From NCBI GenBank assembly GCA_903880015.1, contig CAIRNS010000007.1, forward strand, positions 124,001 to 188,000: a DNA stretch of 64,000 bases, read 5' to 3'. The DNA is from an uncultured Elusimicrobia bacterium. Its GTDB lineage: Bacteria > Elusimicrobiota > Endomicrobiia > Endomicrobiales > CAIRNS01. Positions 45,653 through 55,168 of this stretch are shown piece by piece. The translations under genes and the position numbers were made by a program. Under the pieces are notes generated by a model. That model saw nothing but the letters and a program-made list of their open reading frames with translations. It was not told where the DNA came from and ran no database searches. Within the stretch, counting starts at the first letter, position 1. Every line of letters begins with the position of its first letter.

Positions 45653-46243
45653 ATGAATATTAAAGAAAATAGAGCATCAAAACCGGTCATGGTCAATGTC
45701 TCAAACCGGCACATTCATTTGTGCGCCGCTGATGCTGAAACGCTTTTCGGCGTTGGGCACCAGCTGCTCAACATAAAGAATCTGATGCAGCCGGGTGAAT
45801 TCGCCTGCAAGGAAACCGTGTCAATAGTCGGCAAAAGAGGGCAGATCGATTCCGTCCGTATCCTGGGGCCGTTGCGCACAATAACCCAGGTCGAGATATC
45901 CCAGACCGATGCGCGCAAAATTGCCGTGTCCGCGCCGGTGCGGCCATCCGGCGTGACGAGCAATTCGGCCCCCATAAAAATAGTCGGCCCGGTGGGGACG
46001 GTTGAATTGAAAGAAGGATGTATTGTCGCGCAAAGGCATCTGCACATGACGGTCGCCGATGCGGCGTTTTACGGCATCGCCAACGGCGAATTAATCAGCG
46101 TCAGCTGTTCGGGGGAGCGCGGATTGATATTTCAAAACATTATAGCGCGGGTCAGTGACGCGATGACGCTTGAATGTCATCTCGATACTGATGAAGCAAA
46201 CGCCGCCGGTCTCAAAAACGGAGCGCTGGTGACCATTCTTTAA
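45653..46243 (+). CDS. pduL: PduL-type phosphate acyltransferase (phosphotransacylase)
   Basis: A 196-aa protein. Two metal-binding motifs, NRHIHL and QRHLHMT, mark the PduL family, which swaps CoA for phosphate on acetyl- or propionyl-CoA. Together with an acetate kinase it would give ATP from acetyl-CoA. The N-terminus is short with no convincing encapsulation peptide, and no microcompartment shell gene is nearby, so a free cytosolic enzyme is likely. It sits nine bases after tpiA. Confidence 0.92.
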   Translation: MNIKENRASKPVMVNVSNRHIHLCAADAETLFGVGHQLLNIKNLMQPGEFACKETVSIVGKRGQIDSVRILGPLRTITQVEISQTDARKIAVSAPVRPSGVTSNSAPIKIVGPVGTVELKEGCIVAQRHLHMTVADAAFYGIANGELISVSCSGERGLIFQNIIARVSDAMTLECHLDTDEANAAGLKNGALVTIL

Positions 46244-46268
46244 GAAATAATTGTTACGAGGGGATATC

Positions 46269-46724
46269 ATGAAAATTGCCATGGGATGTGATCACGCGGG
46301 GTTTGTCTACAAAAAAGAGATTATTGAACATCTGACTGCCGGCGGCCATACGATAACCGATGTCGGTTGTTACACTACGGACAGCTGCGATTATCCGGAC
46401 AGCGCGGCGGCAGTGGCGCGCGCCGTGGTGAGCGGTGCCGTTGAACGGGGCATACTGATGTGCGGATCCGGCGTCGGCATGTCCATCGCCGCCAACAAAT
46501 TTCCCGGCATCCGGGCCGGTATGTGCTGGTCGGAGACCATCGCTCAGTTAATTGCGGAACATAATGCCGCCAATGTCATATGTTTGGGCTCCCGTTTTGC
46601 TACAGCGTCTCAAATGATTCTTTGGATTGATCGCTGGCTGGCGACGCCGTTAGCCGTTGCGGTACGCCATCAGAAAAGAATCGATAAAATAACGGCTTTG
46701 GAGATTACCTGCGAACCTAAATGA
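46269..46724 (+). CDS. rpiB: Ribose-5-phosphate isomerase B
   Basis: A 151-aa protein from ATG 46269 (GAGGGG upstream). GCDHAGF at the start and CGSGVGMSIAANK are the family signatures. It interconverts ribose-5-phosphate and ribulose-5-phosphate, feeding the split transketolase encoded at 51.3 kb. Its stop overlaps the next start (ATGA). Confidence 0.94.
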   Translation: MKIAMGCDHAGFVYKKEIIEHLTAGGHTITDVGCYTTDSCDYPDSAAAVARAVVSGAVERGILMCGSGVGMSIAANKFPGIRAGMCWSETIAQLIAEHNAANVICLGSRFATASQMILWIDRWLATPLAVAVRHQKRIDKITALEITCEPK

Positions 46725-48316
46725 ATTTAAAGAAATGGGAATTGACGCACTGTCCTTTGCCTGACCAGGACCGGTGGCGTCTGAAACTTAAGATAGATGA
46801 AAGTGATTTGTCAGCGCTGACAAGTCATTTGCCGGTGACGCTCAGCCGGCCATTTATGCTTGAGGGTGACGATTACTCGGTGGCGTATTATTTGTATGAT
46901 CTTACGGATGCGTCGGCGGACGCCCTGCAGTACGCACTGCGCATTTACGCCGATCCGTTCGTGTCCATCGCGGCCCCGCTTCGTTCCGTGCAGTTTCAGC
47001 ATCTCGATCTGGTTGCGCGTTACACATTTCAGGAATTCGTTATCGGTCCCAATAACCGGTTTACCGCGGCGGCGGCACAGGCGGTCGCGGACAATCCCGG
47101 GAAGATTTACAATCCGTTTTTTATTTACGGCGGCGTGGGGATGGGGAAAACCCATTTGATGCACGCAGTCGGTCATTATATCCGCGCAAAAAATCCTGAA
47201 ATGAAAATCGCGTATGTGACGAGCGAAGAATTCATCAGCGATGTCATCGAAGCTGTCAGGAACAATGTTTTGCTTGAGATGCGCGATCATTACCGTCAGA
47301 TAGATCTTCTGCTGGTTGACGATATTCAATTTTTGGCGAACTCTGAATCGACCCAGGAAGAATTCTTTCATACTTTTAATGTCCTGCATCAAAACGGCAA
47401 GCAGATTATTGTCACCTCTGACCGTCCGCCGAAACATCTGACGACCCTGGAAGACCGCTTGCGCAGCCGGTTCGAGTGGGGTTTGACAGCCGATATAAAA
47501 TCGCCCAATCTTGAGACCCGGGTAGCGATTCTCAAAAAAAAGGGAGAGTCGGAAAAGCTGAACCTCGATGACAATATGCTGCTCTATATCGCTTCCAAGC
47601 TCAAAACAAACATTCGGGAGCTGGAAGGGTTTTTAAAACGCATCAACGCGTACGCGTCCCTGACCCGCCAGGAGGTGACCATGGAGCTGGTAAAGAGCAT
47701 TATGTTTGACTTGCTGCCGCCCGAAGAAATGGACGAAGCGGCGAATATTCCGACTCCGGCAGCCCCTGCGCATATCCCGCCGCCAGCGGCCGCCTTGACT
47801 CCCACTCAACCGTCCATACTGCCGCCGCCGGTGTCGCAACACGTTTCCCGCTCGGTGGATTCACCGTCGATACCACCTCTTCCTCAGGTCACTGTGCCGG
47901 CAAGGTCCGCTGAGACCGAAGATCCCCCGGTGAAATCCGTTGAGGTTGCTTTTTTTTATCCGGTAGGCAAAGAAACGGCATTAGTCACCGTCAAAGAGCG
48001 CTTTGCCGAAGTTATAAAAAAACATAAATTAAAATTCCATGTGGTCGGCGTCCTTGAAAGCGCCTATACTTTTGACGCAGGGTTCGATTATTTTGTTTTT
48101 CCCCGTGTTTGTAAGGACAATAAAGTCACTATCGCGGTAGTTCTGGGTCCACCGGCGGCCGCGGGTACTGATTTGGATGAATTTTCTAATATGCTCGCGG
48201 CGACCGTCGCCGAAGCGGGCATTTCGCTGCAGTTTATTCCTTGGCAGGAATTAAAAGAGGATTACCGGTATCTTAATCTTGCGCTGGACATCACTTTGAT
48301 CAGAAAAAAAGCATGA
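46721..48316 (+). CDS. DnaA-family AAA+ ATPase without DNA-binding domain, with novel C-terminal domain
   Basis: A 531-aa protein. Residues about 1-100 are unrecognised and replace DnaA domain I. Residues about 105-325 are a clear DnaA AAA+ core: YTFQEFVIGPNNRF, Walker A GGVGMGKTHLMHA (from residue 137), Walker B LLLVDDIQF, sensor 1 IIVTSDRPP, arginine-finger box LRSRFEWGL, sensor 2 NIRELEGFLKR. All ATPase elements look intact. Domain IV with the helix-turn-helix DNA-binding signature is absent. Instead there is a Pro/Ala-rich linker (about 330-400) and a roughly 130-residue alpha/beta domain beginning VEVAFFYPVG that I do not recognise. It overlaps rpiB upstream and the kinase downstream. 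It is probably not the replication initiator; an ATP-switched assembly or regulatory role is inferred. Confidence 0.85.
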   Translation: MNLKKWELTHCPLPDQDRWRLKLKIDESDLSALTSHLPVTLSRPFMLEGDDYSVAYYLYDLTDASADALQYALRIYADPFVSIAAPLRSVQFQHLDLVARYTFQEFVIGPNNRFTAAAAQAVADNPGKIYNPFFIYGGVGMGKTHLMHAVGHYIRAKNPEMKIAYVTSEEFISDVIEAVRNNVLLEMRDHYRQIDLLLVDDIQFLANSESTQEEFFHTFNVLHQNGKQIIVTSDRPPKHLTTLEDRLRSRFEWGLTADIKSPNLETRVAILKKKGESEKLNLDDNMLLYIASKLKTNIRELEGFLKRINAYASLTRQEVTMELVKSIMFDLLPPEEMDEAANIPTPAAPAHIPPPAAALTPTQPSILPPPVSQHVSRSVDSPSIPPLPQVTVPARSAETEDPPVKSVEVAFFYPVGKETALVTVKERFAEVIKKHKLKFHVVGVLESAYTFDAGFDYFVFPRVCKDNKVTIAVVLGPPAAAGTDLDEFSNMLAATVAEAGISLQFIPWQELKEDYRYLNLALDITLIRKKA

Positions 48317-51282
48317 AAAAGGCCATTCTCAAATATTTCATCCGGTATCTTGCGTTTATGACGATTCTTACAGCCATCTGGGCTGCAGCGGGATTCTTGT
48401 GGATACATTCTGTGGTCAAAGAACAGTTTACCGAAGGCACTCGACCGACCATTAATTTTTTGGCCGGTGGCTTGATATCAGAAAAAATAAATCGCCCGCG
48501 CATCATCGGTGTTCTGCGTGCGTGCATGAAACAGCCGGATATAGTAATGACCGCGGTTGTCGAGGGAGACGAAAAGCTGGTATTTGCCCGCAGTTTGCAA
48601 AAACGGGAAAAGATGATATGGCCGCTGCGGGTCAGTTATCCCCTGTATAAAGGGCAGGAAATCATCGGGTGGCTTCGTATCTGGCCGTCAACAGAATCAG
48701 TCATCAGGCTGTTTGCGTATACCCGCAACCGGTATGTCATCATGGCGTGGGTTTTTTCATGGTTTTTATGCGGCATCGCGCCGCTATTTTTCTTCCTGCG
48801 GCACTATGTTTTCGTGCCGCTCGTGCAGTTCAAGGAATTCATTGATTCTCTCGACCGCGATGTCATTCCCCGGGATTTACAGCTCCATCACAAAGAGTGG
48901 CAGGATATGTATGATAAACTACAACAGTTTATTACGCGCACGGGGGATATAAACGAAACGCAAAGCATGCTGTTTTCCGTTTCTCAGACACTGACATCGC
49001 ATTTGGATGTTACCGACACATTCAATATCATCATGGAAGCGGCCCAGAAAAAATATCCCGGCATTCTTGCCGCGATATTTTTGCAGCGGGAAGATGATTT
49101 TTTATGTATCCGCGCTCACCGGGGTTTTTCATCCGAGTTTGCCCGCAGTGTCCATCTTAAACCCGGCGAAGGCATCGGCGGAATGGCGTTCCAAAAGGCT
49201 CAGTCGGTGGTTGTCAATGACTCAGCTAACGATTCCCGCCTGAAGGGCAGAACACATCTGGAAAATGAGGGCATAGCGTCATTTATGCATATCCCGCTTA
49301 TCGCCGAAGGAAAATGTGTCGGATTACTGAATATTTCCAGCCGCCAGATTGACTTTTTCGATGAGGCAAAACAGAAAACATTTGCGATGATAGCCAAATA
49401 TATCTCAATCGTTATTCGCAATACGCAACTTTATGAACGGGTTCAGGAATTAAACAGGCGCCTTGAAACAGAGGTAACCAGCACTACTCAGGAACTGGTC
49501 CAGACAAATTCCCGTCTGATCCAGAAAGCGCGCGAGCTGAAGGTATTATCGGATATTTCGGCGGCGATTGCTGCCAAGCCGGACCTTTCGGCCATTTTGC
49601 ACTTGATGGTTGAGAAGGTGCGGGAACTTTTATCGGTTCAGACCGCCGGCATTTTTCTCTATAACGAAGAGTCGCACGAGCTGGTCCCCGCGGCACCCTT
49701 CTTCGGAATTCGCCAGCAGGATTTTTCCGCTGTACGGTTTAATGTGCGGGAATCGGCTGTCCTGTCGGCAGTAGTTACCAGCGGAAAAAACTGTTTATAT
49801 AACGACGCCGCAACAGCAACCCGTGCATTGCCGGTGCTTGCGAGCTTATTAAGCATTCACACGCTCATGGTGGTGTCGCTCCGGAGCGGAGAAAAGAGCA
49901 TCGGGATCTTGGTGCTCGCCAATAAGACAAATGGCATATTTACCGAAGATGATCTGCACATTGTCGAGCTTATTGCCGACCGCGTATCAGTCATCAGCGA
50001 GAATATCATTCTGCACACGCATCAGGAGGCCCATCTCAAAGAACTGACCGTTTTGCAAAAAATATCATCAAGCATTTCCATCGAACCGGTGTGGGAAAAA
50101 ATATTGAAGACCATCGTGACAGCAACTACCCAGGCATTTACCGCCGACAACTGTTTATTGACGCTCTATGACGAGAAAGAAAAAACCTTGAGCACTCAAC
50201 CGGGGGCCTATTTTGATGGAGGCAATGACAGTGCCCTGAGTACGGTCTCCGTTGACGATCCTAATTCTTTGGTTGCGATGGTTTTTAGAAACGCCGAAAC
50301 ACTGTTAATACCCGATCTTCCCATTGATGATAATCCGGCATTTACCATAGCGCGGTCATTCGGCTTGAAATCACTGTTGCTGATTCCTCTTCGCGCCGAA
50401 AACAAACTTATCGGCGTACTGCTTATTGCCAAAAAGGAAGCACATTTTTATTCAAAAGAGCATCTTCGCTTGGCGACTCTGATTGCTCACCAATCGGCTA
50501 TCATTCTTGAGAATGCGCATTTGTATAAGAACTTTCAAGAGGCGAAGAAAGAAATGGTACAGCTTAATCAAATCAAAAATGAATTTATTTCTATGGTTTC
50601 CCACGAGCTGCGCACCCCGTTGACTGCCGTAAAGGGATTTATAAAAGTGGTGCTGGGAAAAGAGGCGGGTTCCATAAACGCCCAGCAGGAAAAGTTCCTG
50701 CAGATCGCCGATCGCTCGCTCGACCGGCTTGCCTTGCTTATTTCCGACCTTCTGGATATTTCCCGGCTCGAATCCGGACAGTTCTCTTTGATGCTCGGAC
50801 CGGTAGATTCCGGCGAGATCGTAAAAGCGATTATTGTCGCCTGCGAACCCGAAATTCGTCGCAGGAAGCTGAAACTGCAATCGCTTATTGCCGATTCTTT
50901 CCCGCAGGTTTTGGCGGATCGCGTGCGGCTTACTCAAGTGTTCAATAATCTAATCGTTAACAGCATGAAATTTACTCCTGACGGAGGAACTATTACCGTG
51001 TCTGCTCAGGACAAGGGTGATTTTGCGCTGTTTAGTATTGCCGATACCGGCATAGGGATCGACAAAAGAGACCATGAGGAAATATTCAAAAAATTTTATC
51101 AAGCCGGGTCCGGGACCGCGCATACGACGCCGGGTGCAGGACTGGGGCTGGCGATTGTTAAATCGATCGTCGAGAAACATGGCGGGGAAATATGGGTCGA
51201 TAGTGCGTTAGATAAGGGATCGATCTTTTGTTTTGTATTGCCCCGGGCAAAAACGGAAATGATAGCGAATGCGGAAAGTTAA
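48313..51282 (+). CDS. Membrane hybrid-sensor-style histidine kinase with three GAF domains
   Basis: A 989-aa kinase with no receiver. Two membrane helices (about residues 8-38 and 136-165) enclose a short periplasmic loop. Then come GAF 1 (about 220-375), a coiled coil (about 380-410), GAF 2 (about 415-560), GAF 3 (about 580-735), H-box His764 in VSHELRTPLTA, and an ATPase with NNLIVNSMKF, DTGIGID and GAGLGLAI. Three GAFs suggest sensing of cytosolic small molecules, such as cyclic nucleotides or redox ligands. The ATG overlaps the stop of the DnaA-like gene, so the two proteins are made together. Confidence 0.93.
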   Translation: MKKAILKYFIRYLAFMTILTAIWAAAGFLWIHSVVKEQFTEGTRPTINFLAGGLISEKINRPRIIGVLRACMKQPDIVMTAVVEGDEKLVFARSLQKREKMIWPLRVSYPLYKGQEIIGWLRIWPSTESVIRLFAYTRNRYVIMAWVFSWFLCGIAPLFFFLRHYVFVPLVQFKEFIDSLDRDVIPRDLQLHHKEWQDMYDKLQQFITRTGDINETQSMLFSVSQTLTSHLDVTDTFNIIMEAAQKKYPGILAAIFLQREDDFLCIRAHRGFSSEFARSVHLKPGEGIGGMAFQKAQSVVVNDSANDSRLKGRTHLENEGIASFMHIPLIAEGKCVGLLNISSRQIDFFDEAKQKTFAMIAKYISIVIRNTQLYERVQELNRRLETEVTSTTQELVQTNSRLIQKARELKVLSDISAAIAAKPDLSAILHLMVEKVRELLSVQTAGIFLYNEESHELVPAAPFFGIRQQDFSAVRFNVRESAVLSAVVTSGKNCLYNDAATATRALPVLASLLSIHTLMVVSLRSGEKSIGILVLANKTNGIFTEDDLHIVELIADRVSVISENIILHTHQEAHLKELTVLQKISSSISIEPVWEKILKTIVTATTQAFTADNCLLTLYDEKEKTLSTQPGAYFDGGNDSALSTVSVDDPNSLVAMVFRNAETLLIPDLPIDDNPAFTIARSFGLKSLLLIPLRAENKLIGVLLIAKKEAHFYSKEHLRLATLIAHQSAIILENAHLYKNFQEAKKEMVQLNQIKNEFISMVSHELRTPLTAVKGFIKVVLGKEAGSINAQQEKFLQIADRSLDRLALLISDLLDISRLESGQFSLMLGPVDSGEIVKAIIVACEPEIRRRKLKLQSLIADSFPQVLADRVRLTQVFNNLIVNSMKFTPDGGTITVSAQDKGDFALFSIADTGIGIDKRDHEEIFKKFYQAGSGTAHTTPGAGLGLAIVKSIVEKHGGEIWVDSALDKGSIFCFVLPRAKTEMIANAES

Positions 51283-51293
51283 GAGGAGTTTTC

Positions 51294-52109
51294 ATGACAA
51301 CTGCTGATTTGGAGACCATTGCGAAGACCATACGCAAACACATCGTTGAAATGATCGGGAAGGCGGGGTCAGGACACCCCGGGGGCAGTTTATCCGCCGT
51401 TGAACTTATGACGGCCCTCTATTTTAATCCCCATATACATTTTGACCCCAAAAATCCGCTCGACCCCGATCGCGATTATTTTGTGCTTTCCAAGGGTCAT
51501 GTGTGTCCGGTGATGTATGCCGTCATTGCGGAGCTGGGCGGTATCGAATGCGGAGAACTCTGCACGCTTCGTCAGCCGGGCAGTCGTCTGCAAGGGCATC
51601 CTGCCATGGATAAGGGCCTTCCCGGTATTGAGGTATCATCAGGGTCACTCGGGTACGGATTGTCAATCGGCGCGGGAATCGCTGCAGGGCTCAAAGCGGC
51701 TAAGAAAAAAAACAAAGTGTATGTTCTCATGGGAGACGGCGAACAGCAGGAAGGGTCCATCTGGGAGGCGGTGATGGCAGCCGCGCATTTGGGGCTGGAC
51801 AATCTGTGCGGCATTGTCGATTGTAACAGATTGCAGATCGACGGCACGGTCAAAGAAATAATGAATATTGAACCGCTCAAAGAAAAATATGCCGCTTTTG
51901 GATGGAATGTGTGCGATATTAACGGGCATGATTTCAACGCTGTCAACGGCGCGTATGACCAATTCAAGGCAACGCGGGGAAAACCGACGGCTATTCTTGC
52001 TCGCACGGTCAAAGGCAAAGGCGTGTCCTTTATGGAAAACAATGTTGAATGGCACGGTAAGGCCCCGTCACCCGAACAGGTGGCGCTCGCGCTCAAAGAA
52101 TTAGCATAA
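51294..52109 (+). CDS. Transketolase, N-terminal subunit
   Basis: A 271-aa protein from ATG 51294 (GAGGAG upstream). It holds the thiamine-diphosphate-binding half: SGHPGGSLS, SLGYGLSIGAGIA and the GDGEQQEGSIWEA...N motif. It pairs with the C-terminal half encoded next. The two-gene form is common in archaea and many anaerobes. Role: pentose phosphate carbon shuffling. Confidence 0.95.
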   Translation: MTTADLETIAKTIRKHIVEMIGKAGSGHPGGSLSAVELMTALYFNPHIHFDPKNPLDPDRDYFVLSKGHVCPVMYAVIAELGGIECGELCTLRQPGSRLQGHPAMDKGLPGIEVSSGSLGYGLSIGAGIAAGLKAAKKKNKVYVLMGDGEQQEGSIWEAVMAAAHLGLDNLCGIVDCNRLQIDGTVKEIMNIEPLKEKYAAFGWNVCDINGHDFNAVNGAYDQFKATRGKPTAILARTVKGKGVSFMENNVEWHGKAPSPEQVALALKELA

Positions 52110-52122
52110 CGGGAGGAATATA

Positions 52123-53073
52123 ATGGTAGAAGTGTTTGGTAAAAAGGCGACCCGATACGGATTTGGGGAAGCGCTGGTTGAACTCGGGCAAAAAAATGAG
52201 AAAGTATTCGCCTTGGGCGCGGATACGGCCTCGTCGGTCATGGTGCATCTTTTTCAGGAAAAATTCCCGGAACGCTTTATCAATGTGGGCGTAGCCGAGC
52301 AAAATCTTCTGGGTATGGCGGCAGGATTGGCGGTTGGCGGCTGGATACCCTTCGCGGTCACCTACGGCGTGTTCGCTACCGGACGCCCCTGGGAACAGAT
52401 CCGCACCACTATCTGTTATTCAAATTTGAATGTTAAAATCGGCGGATCCCATGCCGGGGTGATGGTCGGGCCTGACGGCGCGACTCATCAGGCGCTTGAA
52501 GAGATAGCCATCATGCGCTGTTTGCCGCGGATGACTGTCCTGGTGCCCTGCGATGTCATTGAAACGCACAAAGCGACGCTGGCGGCAGCAGCTTTGTTCG
52601 GGCCCGTGTATATCCGTTTCGGGCGAGAGCCGGTTCCCGTTATCACCCGTGACGATACTCCTTTTGAGATTGGAAAAGCCCGGGTCATGCGTGAGGGAAA
52701 AGATGTCGCCATTCTGGCGTGCGGAACAATGGTGTACGAATCACTGATGGCGGCTGATCTGCTCGAGAAAAAAGGTATTTCAGCGCGCGTGGTAAATGTG
52801 CATACCGTTAAACCGATAGACGAAGACGCCATTGTTTCGGCGGCGAAGGATTGCGGTGCGATTGTTACCGCAGAAGAACATCAGATATTCGGCGGGTTTG
52901 GGTCGGCGGTTGCCGAGGTTCTGGTGAAGCGGTTCCCTGTTCCGGTTGAGATGGTGGCCGTTCAAGACACCTTCGGAGAATCGGGTAATCCGATGGATTT
53001 AATGAAAGCATTTCATTTAAAGGATGTTGATATTGTCGCCGCCGCTGAGCGGGTTTTGCGGCGCAAGAAATGA
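52123..53073 (+). CDS. Transketolase, C-terminal subunit
   Basis: A 316-aa protein with the pyrimidine-binding half (GADTASS, NVGVAEQNLLGMAAGLA with the catalytic Glu) and the C-terminal regulatory domain. It starts 13 bases after its partner with a GGGAGGA site. Confidence 0.95.
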   Translation: MVEVFGKKATRYGFGEALVELGQKNEKVFALGADTASSVMVHLFQEKFPERFINVGVAEQNLLGMAAGLAVGGWIPFAVTYGVFATGRPWEQIRTTICYSNLNVKIGGSHAGVMVGPDGATHQALEEIAIMRCLPRMTVLVPCDVIETHKATLAAAALFGPVYIRFGREPVPVITRDDTPFEIGKARVMREGKDVAILACGTMVYESLMAADLLEKKGISARVVNVHTVKPIDEDAIVSAAKDCGAIVTAEEHQIFGGFGSAVAEVLVKRFPVPVEMVAVQDTFGESGNPMDLMKAFHLKDVDIVAAAERVLRRKK

Positions 53074-53134
53074 TTTATAGACGGTTAATTCCCGCCTATG
53101 CTCCCCGTGCAGAGTTTTTTGCAGCCGGTGGCGT

Positions 53135-55165
53135 ATGATTGCTTCTCCCAAACTCTGGAACCATAAAGACCTTGACCGAGAAGCAGCGGCTCTGTTTACT
53201 CGGGAACTGGGATTGCTGGCGCCGACGGCGCAGGTTTTAGCTAATCGCGGCGTGCGTTCTGTCGCCGAAGCCCAGGCATTTCTGTGCCCTGATCTCGCTG
53301 GTCTGCATAGTCCGTTCCTTCTGCCCGATATTTTCCCGGCAGTAGCCCGTATCCGCCGGGCAATCGACGCCGGTGAAAAAATACTCGTATACGGCGACCG
53401 GGATGTTGACGGGGTGACGGCGTTGTCGGTTATGATCCGGATGCTTCGCGCGCTCGGGGTTGATCCGTTGTGGTATGTTCCCTCCGATGAAGGCTACGGT
53501 CTTCACAATCCGGTCATAGATAGATTCGCCGAGCAGGGCGTTTCGTTGATTATTACGGTAGATTGCGGCATATCGGCCGCCGGGGAAATCGATCATTGCA
53601 CCTCGTTGGGTATCGATGTTATCGTCACCGATCATCATGAACCGCCGGTTACCGGCATTCCGCGCGCCGTTGCAGTCATCGATCCTAAACGCGTTGATTC
53701 TGCATATCCGTTCAAAGAACTCGCGGGATGCGCTGTTGCGTTTAAACTTGCCGAAGCAGTCATGCAGTCATTCGGGCGTTGGTATGGCCGCGACATGGCA
53801 TTTGTCTTTTCCGATGCATCCGGCATAGTGACGGCTCTCAAAGATAGAAACGGGATCATATCCGAGACGGTGGCGGTGCAAGATGAAATCGTGACGCCAG
53901 CGGCTTTCCGGCAGTGGGCTGATACGGATGTTCTCGTCGTCATGCAGAATTCCGCAACACTGGCAACCCTTGAAAAAATGGGGGGCCGTCCCGTTAAAAA
54001 CCAGACGATTACGGTGCCGGAATGTTCGTGCACGGATGTCCGTCAATTGCGCCAACAGTTTTATGCGCACAATCGGGAAAATGATTTGCGCATGCAGTTT
54101 TTCAGAGACAGCCAGCTTGACGCGGTGGCGCTGGGGACCATCGCTGACATGGTCCCCTTGTCCGGGGAAAACAGGATACTTGCATGGTACGGCATGGGTA
54201 GAATCGCCCATTCAGCCAAAGCGGGCATGAAGGTGCTTATTGAACGCTGTCAGGAAAAGACGAAGAACGAAACCATCGTAACGGCAAAAACAATTTCATG
54301 GACCATTACACCTCTGCTCAACGCCGCCGGCCGACGCGGTAAAGCCGACTTGGCGGCAGAGTTGCTTTTGACCGACGATGTGTACCGGGCGCACGATTTG
54401 ATGGATGCGCTGGAACAACTCAATGCCGAGCGCCGGAAGCTGCAAACAAAAAATCTCGCAAGTTTTTTACCGCTTGTCGAAGAACAGTGCGATCTGGTCA
54501 ACGACAAGATACTGGTGATAGCCGCATCAGGCATGGAACACGGGGTGACGGGGATTATCGCTTCTCAGATAGTGCGCACCTACGGCCGGCCGGTTGTTTT
54601 GCTGATTATCGACGGTGATAATGCCGTGGGCGCGGCTCGTTCTATCGCGGGTTTTGACATTGTGGGGGCGTTTAACCGCGTCAGTGATATTTTGGTCAAA
54701 TTTGGCGGACATACTATGGCAGCAGGATTGACGATTGCCGTAGAGAAGATTGATGAACTCAAAAGCCGTCTGCAAACGATAGCGCGGCAGGAAATATCCG
54801 ATGCTCAGATAGTCGGTTCCATTGACATTGACGCGGTGTTGAAGCCCGCCGAAATTTCATTGGCTTTGGTGCAGGATCTTGCGCGGCTTGAGCCGTTTGG
54901 GACCGGCAATCCGTTTCCGTTGTTCGCAGTTTCTGCTGTGCGTATCCGCGAGAAAACTCTGCTGGGTGCAACCGGAACCCATTTGAAAATGAAAATTTCG
55001 GGGACTGACGGCGCGACAGTTCCGGCCATCGGATGGAATTGGGGCGACCGCGCGGATGATTTTCCTGCCGACACCCCGATGTCAATGGCTGTGCAGCTTG
55101 ATACCAATGTCTGGCAAGATAAACGATCAGTCCAATTGATAATTCTTGATGTTAAGGAGGCGTGA
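53135..55165 (+). CDS. recJ: Single-stranded-DNA exonuclease RecJ with a large insertion
   Basis: A 676-aa DHH-family nuclease, about 100 residues longer than E. coli RecJ. Catalytic motifs in order: YGDRDVDGVTA (E. coli has D-x-D-x-D/S-G), VDCGIS, TDHHEPP (DHH), ALGTIADMVPL, then the DHHA1 part with GGHTMAAGLT. Between the strand-helix LAGCAVAFKLAEA (about residue 200) and ALGTIADMV (about 326), an insertion of about 95 residues separates motifs III and IV. It is in frame and shows no sign of decay. Role: 5'-3' degradation in recombination and repair. Confidence 0.92.
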   Translation: MIASPKLWNHKDLDREAAALFTRELGLLAPTAQVLANRGVRSVAEAQAFLCPDLAGLHSPFLLPDIFPAVARIRRAIDAGEKILVYGDRDVDGVTALSVMIRMLRALGVDPLWYVPSDEGYGLHNPVIDRFAEQGVSLIITVDCGISAAGEIDHCTSLGIDVIVTDHHEPPVTGIPRAVAVIDPKRVDSAYPFKELAGCAVAFKLAEAVMQSFGRWYGRDMAFVFSDASGIVTALKDRNGIISETVAVQDEIVTPAAFRQWADTDVLVVMQNSATLATLEKMGGRPVKNQTITVPECSCTDVRQLRQQFYAHNRENDLRMQFFRDSQLDAVALGTIADMVPLSGENRILAWYGMGRIAHSAKAGMKVLIERCQEKTKNETIVTAKTISWTITPLLNAAGRRGKADLAAELLLTDDVYRAHDLMDALEQLNAERRKLQTKNLASFLPLVEEQCDLVNDKILVIAASGMEHGVTGIIASQIVRTYGRPVVLLIIDGDNAVGAARSIAGFDIVGAFNRVSDILVKFGGHTMAAGLTIAVEKIDELKSRLQTIARQEISDAQIVGSIDIDAVLKPAEISLALVQDLARLEPFGTGNPFPLFAVSAVRIREKTLLGATGTHLKMKISGTDGATVPAIGWNWGDRADDFPADTPMSMAVQLDTNVWQDKRSVQLIILDVKEA

Positions 55166-55168
55166 GAC

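Noticed and set aside
45653-46243. Bacterial microcompartment around PduL
   Set aside because: No shell protein or encapsulation peptide is visible; neighbours are ordinary sugar-phosphate enzymes.
46721-48316. Replication origin or true dnaA
   Set aside because: DNA-binding domain IV is absent, no dnaN or gyr genes are adjacent and no cluster of DnaA boxes was noticed.
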